NCBI GenBank assembly: GCA_030562195.1
Contig: CM060203.1
Span: 7,268,208 to 7,332,207 of the forward strand
Source: Nipponacmea schrenckii
Taxonomy: Eukaryota; Mollusca; Gastropoda; Lottiidae
Length of the DNA: 64,000 bases
Reading direction: 5' to 3'
The notes under the pieces are model-generated. The model did no database searches. It saw nothing but the letters and a program-made list of their open reading frames with translations, and was not told where the DNA came from. Both the position numbers and the translations under genes were made by a program. Shown in pieces: positions 51,801-63,034 of the stretch (position 1 is its first letter; every line of letters begins with the position of its first letter).

Positions 51801-52715
51801 ATCCAGTTGATGTGAATTCTAGCCAAAATTGAGAAACATCAAAACACACTTACGCAATAGGAAGAATCCAAACTCCCATTGGCATAATACAAATACATAT
51901 TAGAGGTGTCAAAAGCCATATATCTTTTCTCAATTGACTATATATTAATAACTCTGAAAGCGAAAACTCTCCAACCTTTTTACCATTTCTTAATTCAAAT
52001 AATACACGAACATATACCATTATATCAGATGAAAAGTTTGATGTTCCTGAAATGATTACCAAGTCAAAATTACAGTTGAGCTGTGACATTTAATAATTAA
52101 TCCACTTTGTTGTATCTAATTTAGGCACTAAGATAAGGTGAACAAAGCTTTATTGACTATAACTGGTACACCATATACTAATCAGGTAACTGGATAACTG
52201 GGATAAAAGAAGAGGAGATATATGCATACCAGTTTTTAGTCTGTGGTAGACGTTAAAAGCCCTAGGAAATTTTTTTGAAGCTATTTTCTCAGATTTTTGT
52301 ATTAATGGCCTAATTTTATCAACGAAAAATCTTTTCAATTTCCTTGGTGGCTGAATCAAATCTTTTGGTTTTTGGATTTTGTTGGAATAATATCTGGAAT
52401 AGAGTAGCCAATATAAACATTCTAATATAGGCCTATAGGCTATGGACTCTTAATGAGATGCCCTGCCTTGAAAATAACTTGAAATTACTAAACAATCTAT
52501 ATTTACTGTATTGATGGAGACAAATAATAAGAGTGAGCATGCCCCTCAATCATGCAAAACAGCCATAGTATGCATAATAATTAATTCAACAAAGCTCAAC
52601 CTATATACTTTTCCTACTAATAAAATTCAAGCAGATTTTCAAATCTTCTTTGTTCGCTTCGGCTTCACAAAATGACAAATACTTTAATTTTTGTATTCGC
52701 AGACTTGATCTAGAC
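48842..52715 (-). CDS. LETMD1: LETM1 domain-containing protein 1
   Basis: Exons, 5' to 3': 52715-52683 (tentative), 52393-52230, 51953-51854, 51038-50852, 50553-50452, 50164-50030, 49288-49192, 48933-48842; phases agree throughout. Landmarks in order: FFVDKIRPLIQKSEKIASKK and FPRAFNVYHRLKT; the hydrophobic exon WLLTPLICICIMPMGVWILP; LFPKYLLSYHFWTKQQKEKF; MTREGLLTLKDEEIEG; ACYARGVDPVGLNREEKL; and a final SLLLHLPIFLAYTHP. This follows the order of vertebrate LETMD1, a mitochondrial inner-membrane protein. I traced about 300 residues; the start codon and targeting peptide (between 52716 and 53100) were not resolved. The 51854-51953 exon depends on the acceptor TTTTCGCTTTCAG, which restores phase. 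Introns carry a MITE and a LINE fragment. Confidence 0.9.
49314..49786. mobile_element. MITE family 1, copy 2 (~473 bp, inverted)
   Basis: Begins AAGGGGCACAGGCTTGATTT and ends GATTGTGCCCCTT, flanked by TA. The interior is the reverse complement of the 32293-32785 copy (for example CAGTCTGAAAATTGTGTGTC there, GACACACAATTTTCAGACTG here). It lies in a LETMD1 intron. The 67-residue ORF at 49420 is MITE sequence. Confidence 0.88.
51537..51775 (-). mobile_element. Non-LTR retrotransposon C-terminal fragment
   Basis: Minus strand reads ERLCEFCNMGRIENEFHIIL then ECTLYNDIRETYI and LSKFIYYALKMR, the Cys/His-rich tail after a LINE reverse transcriptase (C-x2-C, then E-x-H-x4-C). Only this C-terminal ~75-residue piece is present, as in 5'-truncated LINE copies. 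It sits in the LETMD1 intron between 51038 and 51854. Confidence 0.7.
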
Positions 52716-53130
52716 CTAAAAAAACACAACTATTTACATAAGAAAATCGATTTGCCCTAGCTAGAAATTTTTTTTACCCACAAATGACTGCATTTTTCGG
52801 AAATAGATAGATTTTCGAATTATTGCCACAGAAGCAGAAATATCGAATGCCAGAAACAGACATTTTGGTAACAAATTTGCAATTAAATATAAAACTGAAA
52901 CGAAATTAGGTAAAGTACAATTCTATTTCAAATATCACCATTTTAAAAGTGCACCAGAAAGGTATGCCTAAATGGCAAACGCTAATGCTTTGTTTCCGAA
53001 AAACATAAGATATTTCGCTTTTGAATAATCATTTTTAAGCATACCAAGGAAAGATAACTCCTCACCTTAAAAGAGATAACTCTTGTCGAAAGGTTTAGGT
53101 GTTGATCAATCTAACGAATCAAAGTTTAAA
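52716..53130. promoter_or_regulatory. Probable bidirectional promoter of LETMD1 and NUBPL
   Basis: The first traced LETMD1 exon (minus) and the NUBPL start codon (plus) are about 415 bp apart, head to head, so both 5' ends must lie in or near this interval. No TATA box or named element stands out. The LETMD1 first coding exon may also be here. Confidence 0.5.
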
Positions 53131-56100
53131 ATGAAAGATCAGCGTTTAATTAATAGTTTAGTAAACATATTGAGGCGTACTCCGTACACATGCTTATGTC
53201 GTACGTATTCTAGTCATGAAAATCCTTTTGGAATAAAGGTGCCATATATTGTTCATTTGTTTTGCTCGGGTGGTTTCGGAATAGCCTATGCCAGACAACA
53301 GTTAAATGGCTCGGAGTTGATTTCTTAGATATCCTTTTCATACATGTTATTGCACAGTGTCACATGTCAAAGGCTATAGGCCTACGTGAAAATTCCACTG
53401 ACCATATTATGGAATTTTTCTTTCACTCAGATTAGGTGATATTGAGAGACACTTTTATTACCCTAGTTTTTACAGTTATTTTAAGTAGGTATGAAGTCAA
53501 TTATGCTCTTAGTTATATAATTACTTTCTTTACCAAACCTTAGTCTAAAAAGATAAAGATTGAGGTATTTTTTATCAGGGCAAGTCATCCACAGGGGAAG
53601 TTCGTGCTCGCGGATTGCCACAGAAGCTAGAAATAGCAGGCGTAAATCATGTTATATTGGTGGCTTCTGGAAAAGGTGGAGTGGGCAAATCAACTACAGC
53701 AGGTAACTTTCTGTTTGATTATGTTAAGTTCTTTAGATAGCACTTATAGTGATTTAATAGAAAAATATCAACTGTCAATATACGGTAGCGGATATTACAA
53801 CTTTATCAACTAGTAATATCAATATTTTGATGAATATACAGAAAGCTGGTAATCTGTTTTGTATTTCAGTGAATTTAGCCCTAGCATTACAGTCAAATGA
53901 ACAGGTAACTATGCAAGTTCCCATTGACACTTCATAATCTATCCAGCACTTTTCTTTTTGCTTGTCATTTCATCATTGGAACACAAAATTTAATCAAAAT
54001 CAGTTAATCTGTAGATATCAAAATGTTAAAAGGCAAAATGCATTAATGGACGATTGTAGGCTACCAACAGCTGTCATTCGGTAAATGTTTCTGAAATCTT
54101 TGGAAAGAATAACAGAACAACAGTAAGTACTCTTCAAATGAAACAAGGGCTGTATTATTTTGAAAGTTTATAATGTATTATAATTATTATCCTTAAAAGA
54201 CATTTCAGTTCAGTTCTTTTCCCTTTGCATTACTTTATTCTTTTTCATTTTTTTGCAAGGATAAAAAAGTGGGACTACTGGATGCTGATGTTTATGGTCC
54301 GTCCCTGCCCACAATGATGAATTTATGTGGTGAACCAATCCTTGATTCAAGTATGAAGACCTTTCTAACTCTGGAATAATGGGATCATCAACTGAGTTCA
54401 AAGTTAAGCAACGTAGGGCTTAGAGGGGCAGACATGCAAAGCTTTAGTAAGCTGAGACCATGTGTACCATAAGGTGTTTTATCCAAATGTAAAGAACCAG
54501 TTGACTCATTCAGCTCTCCTTATATAATATCTCTCATTACACACTGCATTGTGTGTTCTTTAAATATAATCAGTAACAGATTTCAATTTATTTTGGCAAG
54601 TTGAATAATGAAACTGGATAGCTTTGATTGTTTGTATTGTTAATTATAATTTTATTTTCAGAGAATTTGATGGTACCATTGATGAACTATGGTATAAAAT
54701 GGTGAGCAATTTTATCTTCTGTTTGGTTACAGAGTTTTGCAATATTTGTTTTTGGCAATCACTTCAAAAAGTCTTACCTGTTTTGCTTTCCTGCCAGTTA
54801 TTCTCTATTTTATTGGCTGAGTCTGTGGTTTGTATACTAAAGTAGTAGTTTGCACCAATTTACATGTTTTTTTTTCTTAATTTCTTATCTTTGTTGCAAT
54901 GATGAAATGGTTATAATACTTATAGTAAATTAGAAATATGGGTTCTATTGAAAAGTATATGTTATTTAGCTAGCACACTCTCGCTCTTTAAATTTCAGTA
55001 TGTCAATGGGATTTTTAGTGGCTGAAACTTCGGCTGTAGTTTGGCGAGGGTTAATGGTTATGTCAGCTATACAGAAATTATTAAGACAGGTTAGCAATTT
55101 GTATTATGTTAAGAATAAATGAAATGCTCAGAGAGAGAACTATTGCGTATCTGTACTGGGGTTGGGTGATAGATAAAATCTTTCTGTATATTGTAGGTAG
55201 CTTGGGGTCCTCTAGATTATTTAGTGGTTGATATGCCTCCAGGAACTGGAGATGTACAACTTTCTATATCTCAGAATATACCAGTATCAGGTTGGTATCA
55301 CAACAGTATAACATCATTGTAGCAATTGGTGTCATTATCATCTGGTTTTCCTGGAATAATAGTGTTCAGGAATTGTAGTAGAAGTAATCTTATTGGTTTA
55401 GTTTGTGTCTATCTTGTCAAAGGGATAAGAAAACAGAGCCTTTGGAAGTGTATCAGGGAAAGTTACTGCTTCAATTTACATGTAAACTTCTTATTACACA
55501 GTTTTATAATTTAGCCTTTGTATATGTATCTAGTCATTCAAATGGGAGAAATAACTTAGACACTATGTGTTGTTGGCTGTGCATGTTGAAAATTTCATGA
55601 CATATTTGAATATACAAAAAAAAAAACATTTTTCTGTTTCTAGGAGCTGTAATAGTAACAACCCCCCAGGATGTGGCCCTAGCAGATGCTAGAAGAGGGG
55701 CTGAAATGTTCAAAAAGGTGAACATCCCTTTACTAGGCATAGTCCAAAACATGTCAGTTTTTACGTGTAGTAATTGTGGTTATCAAGATCATATATTTGG
55801 TCATAATGGAGCCTTGGCTGTAGCTCAAGACATTCAGACAGAAATTTTAGGTAAATTTTATTGTATTTGTGCACATCAGTCGTGTTTTCAACAATGTTAA
55901 ATGCTTCAAGGCATTTCGTAGTTCATTTGAGTTGTGTTTGAAATCATTCTTGGATGTGCATAATTATCATTGCTCGATATTTATGTTTGTAATTATGCTA
56001 TGTTATCTTTTCAAATTGTGTGGATCAGCTTCAACCCCTAATCTTTGATCCAGTACAATATTTTCTGTCAATCTGTCCACATTACATGTAGAAACAATGT

Positions 56101-57026
56101 CCTGTTTGTCCATCTGTCTACATTTCAGGAAGATATATCCTGTCTGTCCACCTGTCTACATTTCATGTTCATATAATACCCTGTCTGTCCATCTATCTAA
56201 ATTTCATGTACATATAATACTGTCTGTAGTGTGTACATATAATACCGTGTACATCTGTCCACATTCCATGTAGATATAAAAGAGACTGCAGTTTTTATCT
56301 AATCTTGATCAAACTTTATATAGAAACAATACCCTGTCAGACTGTCCATTTGTCTAAATTTCATTTAGAAAAAATTCTCTGTCTACATTTCATGGAGATA
56401 TACCCAGTCTGTCCTTCTGTCTACATAGCATATAGATATAATACCCTGTCTATCCATCTGTCTACACTTCATATAGATATAAATACCTACCTGTACACCT
56501 GTAAACATTTCATGTAGATAGAATAGGGGCTGCAGTTTTTATCTGATTTTTGAAAACTTAATTCTTGTGTATTTCAATGCAATTTTGGTCTTGTTGGATT
56601 TTTTTGTATTGGAAAAATGTTTTTGAGTCATTGCCTTTGAATTGTTAGAATGGTGGGATGTAAAACTCATTTTATTAGCCCAATATGTTGCAAAATATCA
56701 CGAATACAAACTCCTTTTTGTGTCAATTGCACAATAAGGCACAGAGCAATAGTACTACTTCATTTATTTTCAGTATCATTAGGATAGAAAACTTACATTG
56801 CATTAGAACATAAATAAACAAATCAGTTGGATGTAAAAATCTATTTCATTGAGTGGCATAATGATTGTCAATAATTGTTTTATTTTTAGGTGATGTCCCT
56901 TTAACCAAGTTTATTAGAAAAAGCTGTGATGAAGGGACTCCTATTGTAATATCCCAACCTGACAGCCCACAGGCACTAGTATATAAAGACATAGCTAGAA
57001 AAATATGTGGCAAGCTTTGCAGTTGA
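53131..57026 (+). CDS. NUBPL: Iron-sulfur P-loop ATPase NUBPL/Ind1 (complex I assembly)
   Basis: Complete 9-exon gene encoding 308 residues. Exons: 53131-53238, 53579-53702, 53870-53904, 54260-54350, 54662-54701, 54999-55089, 55197-55290, 55644-55850, 56890-57026; all phases match. A basic N-terminus ([20 protein letters not shown]) fits a mitochondrial presequence. Then come RGLPQKLE, the deviant Walker [38 protein letters not shown], the Mrp signature [33 protein letters not shown], and [13 protein letters not shown] with the CxxC that binds a shared 4Fe-4S cluster in homodimers. The protein delivers Fe-S clusters to respiratory complex I in the mitochondrial matrix. ATG 53131 was chosen because the frame further upstream has only non-ATG triplets. 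AATAAA at 57110 is the likely poly(A) signal. Confidence 0.96.
56070..56530 (+). repeat. Degenerate minisatellite in the last NUBPL intron
   Basis: About eight ~50-60 bp units with CCCTGTCTGTCCATCTGTCT, ACATTTCATGTAGATATAAT, and near 56290 and 56535 GCAGTTTTTATCTGAT, which recalls the 161-bp array wording at the window start. Confidence 0.8.
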
Positions 57027-57137
57027 TAGTTCTGAGAAGTTGGTTTAGTATGACAAGGTGGAAAGAACTGACAATTGAAATTTTTAAAAATCCACAGGGA
57101 TTGGTTTATAATAAAATGAATGGAAAAAATTGACAAT

Positions 57138-57187
57138 GTTTTTTATACGCCCACACATAAATGTGGGCGTATATTGTAGTCGCCCCT

Positions 57188-57218
<31 letters not shown>

Positions 57219-57480
57219 CGTTCTCGTCAGTGCCACCTTTCGAGACTTTTTACACGTTCAAAAAGACCTTGTGCGACTTTTTTCTGCATGGGTGTTTAGT
57301 CCCATAAGAAAATTTTTCCCGGTATGTCAGTTGGGTTCCTATGGGTCTAAGAAGCACGCATGCAAAAGTTTCATAAGAAAGGCGTCCATCACTATGTCCG
57401 TAACAATTCTGTCGATTTTCGGACGATTCCACTTTTCGTTTTGTGTTGGTATTGAAGTTATCATATACAACTCTTTTTAA
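57138..57480 (+). repeat. Second hairpin/GTCT-headed repeat with a different body
   Basis: ATACGCCCACA and TGTGGGCGTAT form a hairpin, followed by ATTGTAGTCGCCCC and (GTCT)n/(GTCC)n to about 57222. This matches the head at 29-94, but the following sequence lacks the 161-bp units. The overlapping 116-residue plus-strand and 91-residue minus-strand ORFs are not recognisable proteins. 57500-58375 contains spacer with no supported gene. Confidence 0.7.
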
Positions 57481-58375
57481 GCCAATGAAATTGAATGGAA
57501 CGCCCTTTAAAATGCCATTATCCAATGGATGCTTTTGATTTCGCGCACGCTCATACGATGTCTTAATAATTCTGCGTAAACTTAACTAAAATGGCGACCA
57601 TGCTTCCGTGAAACTTTTTATTCAAATTAAAATTACGTGAGTATTTTACACAGTTAATTTATCATAGATTCATATATGTGTCAAAAATCCACGAGATTTT
57701 TGTGTTACGTTTGGATATGGATTAAAAAAGGGCATAACTTCTTAAGGCCAACAAATTTTAGAACGTGGCTTATAAAATTAAAAGTCGCAATGCCAATGAC
57801 ATGCAATGCCATCATGGTCTCTTTATTATTATGTTGACGATGGTCGACGCTGCTTACCGATTTTACCTACCTACTCATGACAAAATCAATTTAGGCCTAT
57901 GATGATTAGCCTATGGTATTTTCATTTCCCTTTGAAAAAATTAACAAATTAAAGTAGACCTATACTGCTATACTATAAATAAATTAGGAGAGAACACTAG
58001 TTAGTAGTTTTTTTTGGGGTTGGGGGCATTGCCCCTTCAACCCCTTGCCTCTCTGTAGTTACAGGCCCTGGCCTTGGTAGGTCTAAAATTTTTAGAAATG
58101 GAGTTTGACATCCCACATTCTTGATTTTAATACCAATGAAAGATAAATTGGAGATGAACAACACCATGCCCAGTGCACTAAAATTTTGCCAGTACAGCAT
58201 CATTTGTCTACTCTAATCGATTTCCAACTGACGATGGCCTTGGACTGTCTAGAGGAGGACGTCATTATCTTAACCTCAGCTGCAATCTACATTTGACCCA
58301 AAGGTTAGCAAATTAGTGCTCTTACCCCCTGCCTGTGTACAAATGTTATATTGTTAGTTATTGATTTTCTTGCAG

Positions 58376-58503
58376 AGTGATTTGATTCCTTCAAAAATGT
58401 TTGTTTGGGCAAAATTAAAAAACACTCCAGTGTTTTGGCCGGCCAAAGTATTACATCATGGGATGATTGCTGCAAGAGTATATGTGAAAAGTGATGATGC
58501 AGA
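58376..58503 (+). CDS. PWWP-domain exon (partial gene)
   Basis: A 128-bp exon between acceptor TTTTCTTGCAG and donor GTAAGT reads SDLIPSKMFVWAKL, KNTPVFWPAKVLHHGMIAAR and VYVKSDDAE. Residues FVWAK, then FWPAKV and a following beta strand, fit the first half of a PWWP domain, a reader of methylated histone lysine and DNA. It exits in phase 2. A possible next exon begins at 59237 (reads EIKWIFQ after joining, plausible for the next PWWP strand), but no convincing donor follows. The gene probably continues into the gap at 59711. Upstream exons were not found. Confidence 0.6.
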
Positions 58504-58653
58504 GTAAGTAATATAGCTTACAGAATTAAATATTTCTTCTATTTCTTTGTTAAGTTATAAAAAGGTTATTAAGGAGTGTAACTTATCCTACAATAGTTAT
58601 AGGACTTATAGGGGAATGTTCAGCCAGTTCGAAGACCTGGAACCTGTACCTTA

Positions 58654-58991
58654 AAGGGATTGTAAAGAGGTTTTCTAGCCTTTGTGTGTGTATCAGGGAC
58701 ACTTATTACTACCATTTGAGATACCGGTATTCAAACTTTTCATCCGATGCCCGTGGTTCCTGTTAAAAGAAAAACATAACCGAATGTGATGTTTTCTGTG
58801 AGACGTTGACTAGGATGATCGTGTACGGGGCGTTATACATAGTTATTATAAGACATGCTGTCACACCAGGTTACATTTTTCTTGAATAACAGGAACCACG
58901 TGATCTGACGGTCAGTTTGAATGTCTCATATAAAAGCTATCACTGTCCCTTATACACACACAAAGGCTACAAAACCTCTTTACAATCCCTT
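58654..58991. mobile_element. MITE family 2 (~338 bp) with long TIRs
   Basis: AAGGGATTGTAAAGAGGTTT at the left is the reverse complement of the right end, AAACCTCTTTACAATCCCTT. The arms extend through AGCCTTTGTGTGTGTAT/ATACACACACAAAGGCT for about 42 bp. TA flanks both ends. An internal CAGGAACCACGTGATC / GGTTCCTGTT pair adds a second inverted match. No ORF. Confidence 0.9.
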
Positions 58992-59034
58992 TACCAGTTT
59001 CATCCTGCATTTTCTGTATATGTTTTTCCTATAT

Positions 59035-59110
59035 AAGTGATCGACTTTCAAACCTTGATTATTATGGATACATATGGATTTGAGAGCTGAAATTTTGAGG
59101 AAAGTTGTGA
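59035..59110. mobile_element. Relic of MITE family 1 interior
   Basis: ATTATGGATACATATGGATT followed by TGAGAGCTGAAATTT matches the interior of the 32293-32785 copy (ATTATGGATACACATGGATT, TGAAGGCTCAAATTT). No TIRs remain. Confidence 0.6.
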
Positions 59111-59710
59111 ACATCATTATGGATTAGAATAGCTAAAAAATTCCAGGTTCTGTCTGAGACTAATTTTTTATTAGTCAAACATTTAGTAAACATAGCCCTT
59201 TGATTTTCTTGGAATTTCTCATATCATTTTATTCAGGATAAAATGGATTTTTCAGATTTACTATCCGACTGTCAGATTTACTACCGTTCTCTCATGACAA
59301 CAGTAAAGAACAGGGAATTGGTATATGAATCTTTATCTCTATTTCAAATTGTTTCATTTCTAGTTTATTTGGAAGTTATGAATTCCATTGTTTGGATTTT
59401 ATTTTCAATTATTTTGATTGTTTACACACACTGGGGGTGGAACAATACAGTAATTTGAACTTTGATTCAACATCTACTTAAATTGCACAAAGCCAAAAGA
59501 CTATCTTAAGTGAGAAGATATTAAAACCTTGTATTGTTAATGAGTCATTCATTGATCTTATTGACAAGTATGTTCTATGTATGACTTTTGTATTGTATTG
59601 AATCGAATAGCGAGATATTGTTTCACCCTTGTGTACATGGCTTGCCTCAGAAAGTTAAAAATAGTGTTTCTTCTTAAAAGTCAATGGCATCACCTAAATG
59701 AAACTGAATT

Positions 59711-60210
59711 NNNNNNNNNNNNNNNNNNNNNNNNNNNNNNNNNNNNNNNNNNNNNNNNNNNNNNNNNNNNNNNNNNNNNNNNNNNNNNNNNNNNNNNNNN
59801 NNNNNNNNNNNNNNNNNNNNNNNNNNNNNNNNNNNNNNNNNNNNNNNNNNNNNNNNNNNNNNNNNNNNNNNNNNNNNNNNNNNNNNNNNNNNNNNNNNNN
59901 NNNNNNNNNNNNNNNNNNNNNNNNNNNNNNNNNNNNNNNNNNNNNNNNNNNNNNNNNNNNNNNNNNNNNNNNNNNNNNNNNNNNNNNNNNNNNNNNNNNN
60001 NNNNNNNNNNNNNNNNNNNNNNNNNNNNNNNNNNNNNNNNNNNNNNNNNNNNNNNNNNNNNNNNNNNNNNNNNNNNNNNNNNNNNNNNNNNNNNNNNNNN
60101 NNNNNNNNNNNNNNNNNNNNNNNNNNNNNNNNNNNNNNNNNNNNNNNNNNNNNNNNNNNNNNNNNNNNNNNNNNNNNNNNNNNNNNNNNNNNNNNNNNNN
60201 NNNNNNNNNN
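59711..60210. other. Assembly gap (500 N)
   Basis: Exactly 500 Ns, likely a fixed-size scaffold gap of unknown true length. It begins just before the 57-bp minisatellite, which probably caused the break, and may hide exons between the PWWP exon and the recombinase-like ORF. Confidence 0.98.
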
Positions 60211-60805
60211 AGTGGAATAATTACAGTAGAAGAAGATAGTAATCAGACAGAAAATATACAGACAGATAGTGGAATAATTACAGTAGAAGAAGATATACAG
60301 ACAGATAGTGGAATAAATACAGTAGAAGAGGATAGTAATCAGAACGAAAATATACAGACAGATAGTGGAATAAATACAGTAGAAGAGGATAGTTATCAGA
60401 ACGAAGATATACAGACAGATAGTGGAATAAATACAGAGAAGAGGATAGTAATCAGAACGAAGATATACAGACAGATAGTGAAATAAATACAGCAGAAGAG
60501 GATAGTAATCAGAACGAAGATATACAGACGGATAGTTGAATAATTACAGTAGAAGAGGATAGTAATCAGAAGAAGATATACAGACAGATAGTGGAATAAT
60601 TACAGTAGAAGAGGATAGTAATCCGCACGAAGATATACAGACAGATAGTGGAATAAATACAGTAGAAGAGGATAGTTATCAGAAGAAAGATATACAGAAA
60701 GATAGTGGAATAATTACAGTAGAAGAGGATAGTAATCAGAACGAAGATATACAGATAGATAGTGAAATAAATACAGCAGAAGAGGACAGTAATCAGCATG
60801 AAGAT
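60211..60805 (+). repeat. 57-bp coding-type minisatellite
   Basis: About 10-11 units of 19 codons encode variants of IQTDSGINTVEEDSNQNED, strongly acidic. The first four units read in one frame from the gap. A 1-bp deletion near 60435, a TGA near 60537 and another 1-bp deletion near 60571 break the frame; the last two units read in frame into the recombinase-like ORF (AEEDSNQHEDINTDDLSYIP). The array therefore once coded for a repetitive acidic linker and is now partly broken. Confidence 0.85.
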
Positions 60806-63034
60806 ATAAATACAGATGATCTGTCGTATATACCATTGATTGCAGATCTTCTTGATATTGATGTTGTCAGTGCATCTGAAGATGAAGAAGATGGGCCAGA
60901 TTATTTACACGAAATTTTAAGTAAGTGGAACAAGGTTGAAAAAAAACTTGAACTTGAACCAGAAGGCATTATTGATGAAAGTGAAAATGAAATATCTTAT
61001 GACAGAAACTATCCTGAAATATACATAAAAAAAATATTAAAATCTGATCATAAACTTACCAACCATAAGAAAATTAGCCAGAGAGTGTATAATTCACTAC
61101 ATTGTTGCTTGTTCTGCAAGAAATTTTTCCTGCACATAAAGCCTCACTTGGTTGCAATACACAACCATACCCCTGAAGTGTCTAACGCGATTGCTGATGA
61201 TGAAAATGGTGCGAAGTTTGATAAACTTAGAATCCTGGGTGATGATAGTAATAATAAGACAGTATTGAAAGATAAAAAGGGGCAATTGCTTTTAAGGAGA
61301 CGGCCTGTAAAGGACTTTACGATAGATGAATATGGCCCATGTCCTAACTGCTGTGAGTGGATTTCAAAAACCAACATTAAACAGCATCAGAAAACCTGCT
61401 CCCGTCTGGTAGACTCCATAGGAGCCCAAAGTAGACGCAATTTGTTGTTACATTCGGATATAGCATGTGGACGTGTCTCCTCATGTGCATCTAAATTTCT
61501 GAAAGAAGAAGTATTCTCCATCATGACAGTTGATGAGATCTCTAATATTGCTCAAAATGATACATTGATTATTGCATTAGGTGAATATTGGTTGAGACAA
61601 AATATAGACAATAAACTCAAAAGAGCTCAGTATGCATCGCAACGTATGCGTCTTGGAGCAAAACTCTTAATTCAGCTAAGAGGTCAGACCAAAGAGGGCA
61701 AGGAAATGAAATTGTGGGGATTTTTGAAACCATCCTATTTTGATGACATTGAGAAAGCATCTTTAGAATTAGCCTTACCTATAATGGATGACGAAGAGGA
61801 GCTGAAGTCCCCATCAAATTGTCTAAAATTGAAGTATGATGAACTTTAAATGGAGTTTCATTGTAAAAAACAACCTTGATGACAATCAACGCAAAGAGTG
61901 CAAAAACCTATTAAAATTGATGACAGTGGAATACAATACAAAAGTAACTAAACTAGGTTATGCAGTTCTCACAAAGAGATCTTTCACCAAAACGAAACAA
62001 ATACCGACACCTTCAGATATAGAAATGTTGAATAGACATGTTCATGCTGAATTACGCACTACAACATTGAATCCTACAAATTACAAACAAATTCTAACTC
62101 TGGTTCAATGTCGACTACTTTGTTATAACAAAAGACGATCCGGTGAAATAGATGCTATTACGTAAGTAGTTCATTAGTACAACTTTTTTATTTGTAAATA
62201 GGTTTATCAATTTCATCTTTTTTGTAATTTGTTACAAGTAAAAATAATTAAGGAAAATTTGCAATCCCTCTAGCAGAAATTGAATAAGTCAAAAGATGTT
62301 AAAGGGGCACAGGCTTTATTTTTTTCGGTTGATTTGTATAAGTCTCAGAAACAGGGATACTTAAATATATTCAAGACCCAAAATAAACCAATGAAAATGA
62401 AGACTGATCTCCTTTAAGCAGAGGAAAAAATCATATGATCTTTCCAAATTCTTTTCAGTATCAAGAATTTTCGATCACGAAGGAAAGAGTTAACTGATGT
62501 ACCTAGATAAAAGTTTGATAGGTGATTTGACTGTGCTTGAAAAACACCTCCTTTCGACACAAGATTTGATGATTGTCAGAGGAAAGGTAATTTGCTAGTT
62601 ATTTGCTATTTTAATTTCTTTTCATTCATTCTTCGAATTAGAAATGAAATATTCCTTAGATGACTGGGACTGGACAACATTACGGAGTGAACTGGTTGTT
62701 ATGTCTATTTTAGTTTTCAATTCTAATTGTCTTTAGAAATATGTATACATAGAGAAATTTATCAATTGGATATGATAAAGCTTTTGATATCTTTGAGAAA
62801 GAAAGAAGAAAACATGAAGGTGATTATTCTGATAAATAATAATCTTGAATAATCTTGATTAATTGAATTTTTTGATAAAGACAATTGTTTTTCTTTTTTA
62901 TTCACAGCGTGGAAGGGGAGTTCCAGTTATTCTCCCTGAAGATTGTAGAAAACCACTTGAATTTCTGATTGATAAAGATGTCCGAGTGAAGGCTAACATT
63001 TTAAAAGAAAATAATTATTTGTTTCCTAATAGCT
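60806..63034 (+). pseudogene. Zinc-finger/tyrosine-recombinase-like protein, frameshifted
   Basis: The main exon runs to 62161, then 62459-62586 and 62908-63034. In order: an acidic segment; CLFCKKFFLHIKPHLVAIH (CxxC...HxxxxH finger); a second finger CPNCCEWISKTNIKQHQKTC; then RMRLGAKLLIQLR and LWGFLKPSYFDDIEKA; CYNKRRSGEIDAIT, whose Arg matches the first catalytic Arg context of tyrosine recombinases; and RGRGVPVILPEDC with YLFPNS. It resembles, from memory, an uncharacterised animal protein family with a recombinase-like C-terminus, often multicopy. Breaks: +1 shift near 61840 (TAA at 61847), and a frameshift near 62505 giving TAA. The expected exons with the later catalytic residues (R/H, H, Tyr) are not seen before 63797. 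Intact neighbouring genes argue against general base errors. Confidence 0.6.
62302..62414. mobile_element. Short MITE family 1 derivative (~113 bp)
   Basis: AAGGGGCACAGGCTTTATTT at left; the right-end complement AAGGAGATCAGTCTTCATTT matches it imperfectly, with TA on both sides. It lies in the intron between the main recombinase-like exon and 62459. Confidence 0.65.

Noticed and set aside
53083..53130. Upstream extension of the NUBPL frame
   Set aside because: The extension starts at TTG, not ATG; ATG 53131 already gives a good presequence.
57130..57525. Overlapping plus and minus ORFs of 116 and 91 residues
   Set aside because: They read through the hairpin/GTCT repeat and its body; no recognisable domain.
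59577..60486. ORFs of 220 and 262 residues crossing the N gap
   Set aside because: Most residues are unknown; only the minisatellite part after 60211 is real sequence.
60566..60799. Minus-strand hydrophobic ORF (ILFYCNYSTI repeats)
   Set aside because: Antisense of the 57-bp coding minisatellite; looks like membrane repeats only by reverse-complement accident.
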